Source of the DNA: Bacteriovoracaceae bacterium
GTDB lineage: Bacteria; Bdellovibrionota; Bacteriovoracia; Bacteriovoracales; Bacteriovoracaceae
DNA length: 7,660 nt
Assembly: GCA_947442115.1 (NCBI GenBank)
Contig: CANEVK010000139.1
Span: 1 to 7,660 of the forward strand
Direction of reading: 5' to 3'
Shown: one piece after another, positions 4,244 to 7,660 of the stretch
Layout: each line of letters begins with the position of its first letter
How positions within the stretch are numbered: the stretch's first letter is position 1
Made by a program: the position numbers and the translations under genes
The notes under the pieces: model-generated
What the model saw: the letters and a program-made list of their open reading frames with translations, nothing else
Databases searched by the model: none
What the model was told of the DNA's origin: nothing

Positions 4244-7200
4244 ATGAGCTTACCAAAAATACAAAAAGGTTTTGCCGGAAAATTAGCAGAAACCTTTATC
4301 CAATCAAAACTCACTCCGGTTGCCATCCTTGTGAGTCTTCTTTTAGGTTTAGCTTCAGTCTACCTCACGCCCAAAGAGGAAGAACCACAAATCACCGTAC
4401 CCATGATTGACGTCATGATCCCAGCTCCTGGTATGGAGGCGCGAGAAATTGAAAGGCATGTCACTGAGCCTGTGGAAAGGGCGATGTGGGGATTAGATGG
4501 CGTGGAGTATATTTACTCGGCAAGTCAGCCTCATGGTGCACTTATTACTGTTCGCTTTAAAGTTAATGAGCCCATTGAACCAAGCCTTGTGAAGGTCCAT
4601 CATAAGCTCATGACTCTCATGAATGAATTACCCTCCAATGTGATGAAGCCTGATGTGAAGTCCTACAGTATTGATGATGTGCCTTTTCTTGCCTTAAGTT
4701 TTTCGTCTCAAACTAAAAATGATTACGAGCTGAGAAGCCTTGTTGCACCTTTGGCCAGAGAACTCTCAAGTACGCCGGATCTTGGTCGCGTGGAACTTCT
4801 TGGAGGGCAAAAGAGAAGTTTGCGTATCATGGCCAATGCAGAAAAGATGAAGAATCATTCTGTTACTATGGATGATATCTATCAGGCCCTCAAGATGAAT
4901 CATGCCTTATTACCGGCCGGTAAAAATTGGTCCCAAAAAGAAGTTTTTGATGTGGAAGTAGGGGCCAAGCTTTCAAGTAAAGCAGATATCGAATTGCTTG
5001 CTATCGGAAGTCGTGGTGGAAAAATTATTAAAGTTGGTCAAGTCGCAAGTATTGTAGATGGACCGGAAGAAAGAAGCCGCGTCTCAGTTCTTTTTGATAA
5101 AGATTCAAAAATTGAAGGTGAGCAGGCCGTGACCATTAGTTTTTCTAAAAGAAAAGGAACGAATGTTGTCGCTTTATCAGAGACGCTTCTCAAGAGAGTG
5201 AAAGCCTTTAAAAAAGATCTTCCTCAAGACATAAAGCTGACCGTTATTAGAGACTATGGCCAAACCGCAGGTGAAAAATCTCATGAATTAATCGAGCACC
5301 TCATCATCGCGACGGTTTCTGTTTCACTTCTTATCGCCATGGCGATGGGGTGGAGAGCTGCTCTAGTTGTAGCGACGGCCATTCCTGTGACCCTTGCCCT
5401 GACTCTCGCCATATATTATTTCATGGGCTACACACTAAACCGAGTGACTCTGTTTGCGCTGATCTTTTCAATTGGTATTCTTGTTGATGATGCGATTGTG
5501 GTGGTTGAAAATATTGAGAGATATCTTAAGTCTTATAAAAAACTCTCACTCATCCAGGCCACTCTTCGCGCTGTGAGTGAAGTGGGAAATCCTACTATCC
5601 TTGCCACTTTTACAGTTATTGGGGCCATCCTTCCGATGGCCTTCGTGAGAGGTTTAATGGGGCCTTACATGAAGCCCATTCCTGTGGGAGCAAGTTTGGC
5701 CATGATCCTTTCCCTCTTTGTTGCCTTTATTGTGACTCCATGGGCGTCCTTGAAGCTACTCAAGCACGAGCACCATGATGAGCATAAAGAATCTGAAGAA
5801 GATAAAATCTCAAAGCTCGATAAGCTTTATATCTGGCTCACTGATCACTTACTTTCTAAAAAATCTTGGGCCCTCGGTTTTACAACAATAGTCCTTTTGT
5901 TATTTGTCGCCGCCACTTCGATGTTTGCGACGAAGGCTGTTAAGGTCAAGATGCTCCCTTTTGATAATAAGAGTGAATTTCAAGTCACCATTGATTACCC
6001 TGTGACGACACCACTAGGTCTGTCGAGTGAGTGGAGTAAAGAATTAACTCAAGAAATACTTAAACACCCAGATGTAAAAAAAGTTCAAGTCTTTACAGGA
6101 GAGCCTGCGCCTTTTTCTTTTTCAGGGATGGTGAAGCATACATTTTTGAGAAAATCAGAATATATGAGTGATCTGCATATTGTTCTTGCTCCTAAGGCAG
6201 AACGTAAGAAATCAGGACATGATATTATTAATGATCTCAGACCAATCATTAAATCCTTTGCAGATAAAAAATCAGCACTCACGAAAGTCCTTGAGATTCC
6301 ACCTGGGCCACCGGTGATGGCGACCATGGTGGCTGAAATCTACGGTAAGGATCTTGCGACTAGACGAGAGGCCGGAAAAAAAGTCAAAGAACTTTTTGCT
6401 GCAGAGGCCAGTGTCGTGGATCTAGATGATACGTGGAAAGAATCAAGACCACGATTGATCTTCCCTTATAATTTTCAGAAGGCCGGTCTTTATGGGACAA
6501 AGTCAGCTCAGGCCTGGAATTTAGGTCATCTTCTTTTCAATGAAACTAAAACGGGCACACTTAATGATTTTAGATCTCCTGAGGATGTTAACATTGAATT
6601 ATCTCTTGAACAGGAAGCAAGATCAGGTCAAAAGCCCTTCGCTGGGCAATACCTTCCAAGTTTTGAGGCCGGTCGAGTTGATGTTGAAAATGTGATGGAT
6701 GCTCCTCAAAAAGTTTCAACTGAAGTTCTCTATAGAAAAAATCTTCGCCCGGTTGAGTATGTTCTGTCTGAACTTGCTGGAGCAGAGGAAGCTCCTGTTT
6801 ATGGGATACTTAAACTAGAGCCTCAAATCCCTTACCCAACTCAAACAGCAGAAGTCCCTTGGGATAATCATCAAACCACCGTGAAGTGGGATGGTGAGTG
6901 GTTTATTACCTATGAGGTCTTTAGAGATTTAGGAGCTGCTTTTGCCGCCGTAATGATCCTTATCTATATTTTAGTTGTCGGCTGGTTTAGAAGTTTTCTT
7001 GTCCCCCTTGTGATCATGGCTCCCATTCCAATTTCACTTATTGGGATTGTGCCTGGCCATTATTTAACTGGGGCCTATTTCACTGCCACCTCCATGATTG
7101 GTTTTATTGCTGGTGCTGGGGTGATTGTGAGAAACTCCATTATCCTAGTGGATTTTATCGAGCACCAAATTCAAAATGGTCTGGCCCTCAAAGACGCTGT

Positions 7201-7459
7201 GATTTCTGCAGGTGTGTTAAGGTTTCGTCCCATGCTTTTAACCGCTGCCGCAGTTGTGGTTGGGAGTGCTGTGATGCTTTTTGATCCCATCTTCCAGGGA
7301 CTTGCTGTAAGTCTTATCTTTGGTGAGGTCGCTGCGACTTTACTAAGTCGTTTTGCTGTTCCACTCTTTTATTATTGGATGATCGGAGAGAAGCGCTTCC
7401 AAGAGATTAACCATAAAGTTGAAGCTCAAGATGTTTGGGGAGTTAAGCATGAATCTTGA
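4244..7459 (+). CDS. RND efflux permease, AcrB/HAE1-like (1071 aa)
   Basis: Proton-driven inner-membrane pump with the full RND layout: TM1 about 24-41; first porter/docking loop 42-345; TM2-6 about 348-500; cytoplasmic linker 505-540; TM7 about 543-563; second periplasmic loop 565-892; TM8-12 about 893-1044. Proton-relay motif GILVDDAIVVVENIER (411-426) holds Asp415-Asp416, typical of the HAE1 group and unlike the heavy-metal branch. The position of AcrB Lys940 appears to be Arg963 (GVIVRNSIILVDF). Subgroup-like features are TPKEEEPQI after TM1 and WDGEWFITYEVFRDLG (882-897) before TM8. The cytoplasmic linker has a His cluster, HEHHDEH (508-514). Length is near the usual 1030-1050. It starts 12 nt after the TolC-family gene, with GGA-type RBS, and overlaps the regulator by 11 nt. 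No periplasmic adaptor gene flanks it. Substrate is not readable from sequence; the sulfur-gene setting suggests a thiol, persulfide or sulfur-derived toxicant. Confidence 0.93.
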   Translation: MSLPKIQKGFAGKLAETFIQSKLTPVAILVSLLLGLASVYLTPKEEEPQITVPMIDVMIPAPGMEAREIERHVTEPVERAMWGLDGVEYIYSASQPHGALITVRFKVNEPIEPSLVKVHHKLMTLMNELPSNVMKPDVKSYSIDDVPFLALSFSSQTKNDYELRSLVAPLARELSSTPDLGRVELLGGQKRSLRIMANAEKMKNHSVTMDDIYQALKMNHALLPAGKNWSQKEVFDVEVGAKLSSKADIELLAIGSRGGKIIKVGQVASIVDGPEERSRVSVLFDKDSKIEGEQAVTISFSKRKGTNVVALSETLLKRVKAFKKDLPQDIKLTVIRDYGQTAGEKSHELIEHLIIATVSVSLLIAMAMGWRAALVVATAIPVTLALTLAIYYFMGYTLNRVTLFALIFSIGILVDDAIVVVENIERYLKSYKKLSLIQATLRAVSEVGNPTILATFTVIGAILPMAFVRGLMGPYMKPIPVGASLAMILSLFVAFIVTPWASLKLLKHEHHDEHKESEEDKISKLDKLYIWLTDHLLSKKSWALGFTTIVLLLFVAATSMFATKAVKVKMLPFDNKSEFQVTIDYPVTTPLGLSSEWSKELTQEILKHPDVKKVQVFTGEPAPFSFSGMVKHTFLRKSEYMSDLHIVLAPKAERKKSGHDIINDLRPIIKSFADKKSALTKVLEIPPGPPVMATMVAEIYGKDLATRREAGKKVKELFAAEASVVDLDDTWKESRPRLIFPYNFQKAGLYGTKSAQAWNLGHLLFNETKTGTLNDFRSPEDVNIELSLEQEARSGQKPFAGQYLPSFEAGRVDVENVMDAPQKVSTEVLYRKNLRPVEYVLSELAGAEEAPVYGILKLEPQIPYPTQTAEVPWDNHQTTVKWDGEWFITYEVFRDLGAAFAAVMILIYILVVGWFRSFLVPLVIMAPIPISLIGIVPGHYLTGAYFTATSMIGFIAGAGVIVRNSIILVDFIEHQIQNGLALKDAVISAGVLRFRPMLLTAAAVVVGSAVMLFDPIFQGLAVSLIFGEVAATLLSRFAVPLFYYWMIGEKRFQEINHKVEAQDVWGVKHES
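7437..7442 (+). promoter_or_regulatory. Shine-Dalgarno of the ArsR-family gene
   Basis: GGGGAG ends 6 nt before the ATG at 7449 and lies within the last codons of the RND gene. It is the strongest RBS in the rightward operon and decides the regulator start, which overlaps the pump's stop by 11 nt. Confidence 0.8.
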
Positions 7460-7660
7460 AAAAATGCAGGGTAAATGTGGGCAAGTTTCATCAATGATGA
7501 AGGCCATTGCTCACCCTCAACGGCTGATGATTCTGTGTCATCTTTCTGAAGGTGAAAAGAATGTCGGTGAAATTTTAGCTCTCTGTGAAATTTCTCAGTC
7601 TCAGCTTTCTCAGTTTCTTAATCGCATGCAGAGAGAAAAATTACTGAAAATGCGCAAGGA
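7449..7660 (+). CDS. ArsR-family regulator, BigR/SqrR/YgaV-like (3' cut by window)
   Basis: Seventy residues are visible, out of about 95-110 usual for the family. They cover the start of the winged helix-turn-helix: AIAHPQRLMILCHLSEGEKNVGEI (19-42) and the DNA-recognition stretch ISQSQLSQFLNRMQREKLL (48-66). Cys30, in RLMILC, sits where the persulfide sensors BigR and SqrR and E. coli YgaV carry the first of two redox cysteines. The second, near residue 95-100, lies beyond the window. Cys10 and Cys46 are also present. No metal-site ELCVCD motif of ArsR/SmtB type is seen; the corresponding helix has ALCEIS. It is last in view in the rightward operon, so it is probably autoregulated through the palindrome at 2358-2375. 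Known relatives leave DNA when their cysteines form a polysulfide bridge; this is inferred here from Cys30 and the gene context. Confidence 0.9.
   Translation, partial: MNLEKMQGKCGQVSSMMKAIAHPQRLMILCHLSEGEKNVGEILALCEISQSQLSQFLNRMQREKLLKMRK

Noticed and set aside
6085..6327. Reverse-strand 80-codon frame inside the RND gene
   Set aside because: It is fully contained in a long conserved coding region, with no RBS or family match.
4244..7459. Heavy-metal (CusA-type) RND pump
   Set aside because: The relay motif is the DDAIVVVEN form of HAE1 pumps, not the DGAVVMVEN form of metal pumps. The His cluster in the linker alone does not decide the class.

Overview
The window looks like chromosome from a Gram-negative, fairly AT-rich bacterium. 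An outer-membrane TolC-type protein with a signal peptide and an RND inner-membrane pump require two membranes. The base composition, with frequent GCC codons in an AT-rich background, made me think of Bdellovibrionota (Bacteriovorax-like). That placement is an impression, not something proven from the sequence.

Left part (1-660): a possible 3' tail of an upstream gene, a complete small Lys-rich protein gene (104-265) closed by a textbook terminator (276-305), then an AT-rich gap. The gap ends in a stretch that folds well as RNA (about 505-660) and finishes in a 13-bp terminator hairpin. That hairpin also terminates the leftward operon. The folded stretch is a candidate small RNA.

Core (662-7660, running off the right edge): two divergent operons share an 81-bp control region (2334-2414). 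The leftward operon encodes a membrane-anchored rhodanese, a second exported or anchored rhodanese and a YeiH-family (UPF0324, 'putative sulfate exporter') membrane protein, joined by two 4-nt ATGA overlaps. The rightward operon encodes a YgaP-like rhodanese with a two-helix membrane tail, a TolC-family outer-membrane protein, a 1071-aa RND permease and an ArsR-family regulator cut by the window end. The regulator has the 'ILC' cysteine seen in the persulfide sensors BigR/SqrR/YgaV. The control region carries overlapping divergent sigma70-like promoters and a perfect 18-bp AT-rich palindrome that touches both, so it is a likely single operator for the locus.

Taken together this reads as a reactive-sulfur (sulfide/persulfide) response locus. 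Three membrane-associated rhodaneses would handle sulfane sulfur, YeiH would export a sulfur oxyanion, the ArsR protein would sense persulfide and derepress both operons, and a TolC-RND pair would extrude a so far unknown substrate. The unusual points are the coupling of RND efflux to sulfane-sulfur genes, the absence of a periplasmic adaptor gene beside the pump, and the candidate structured RNA at the left border.
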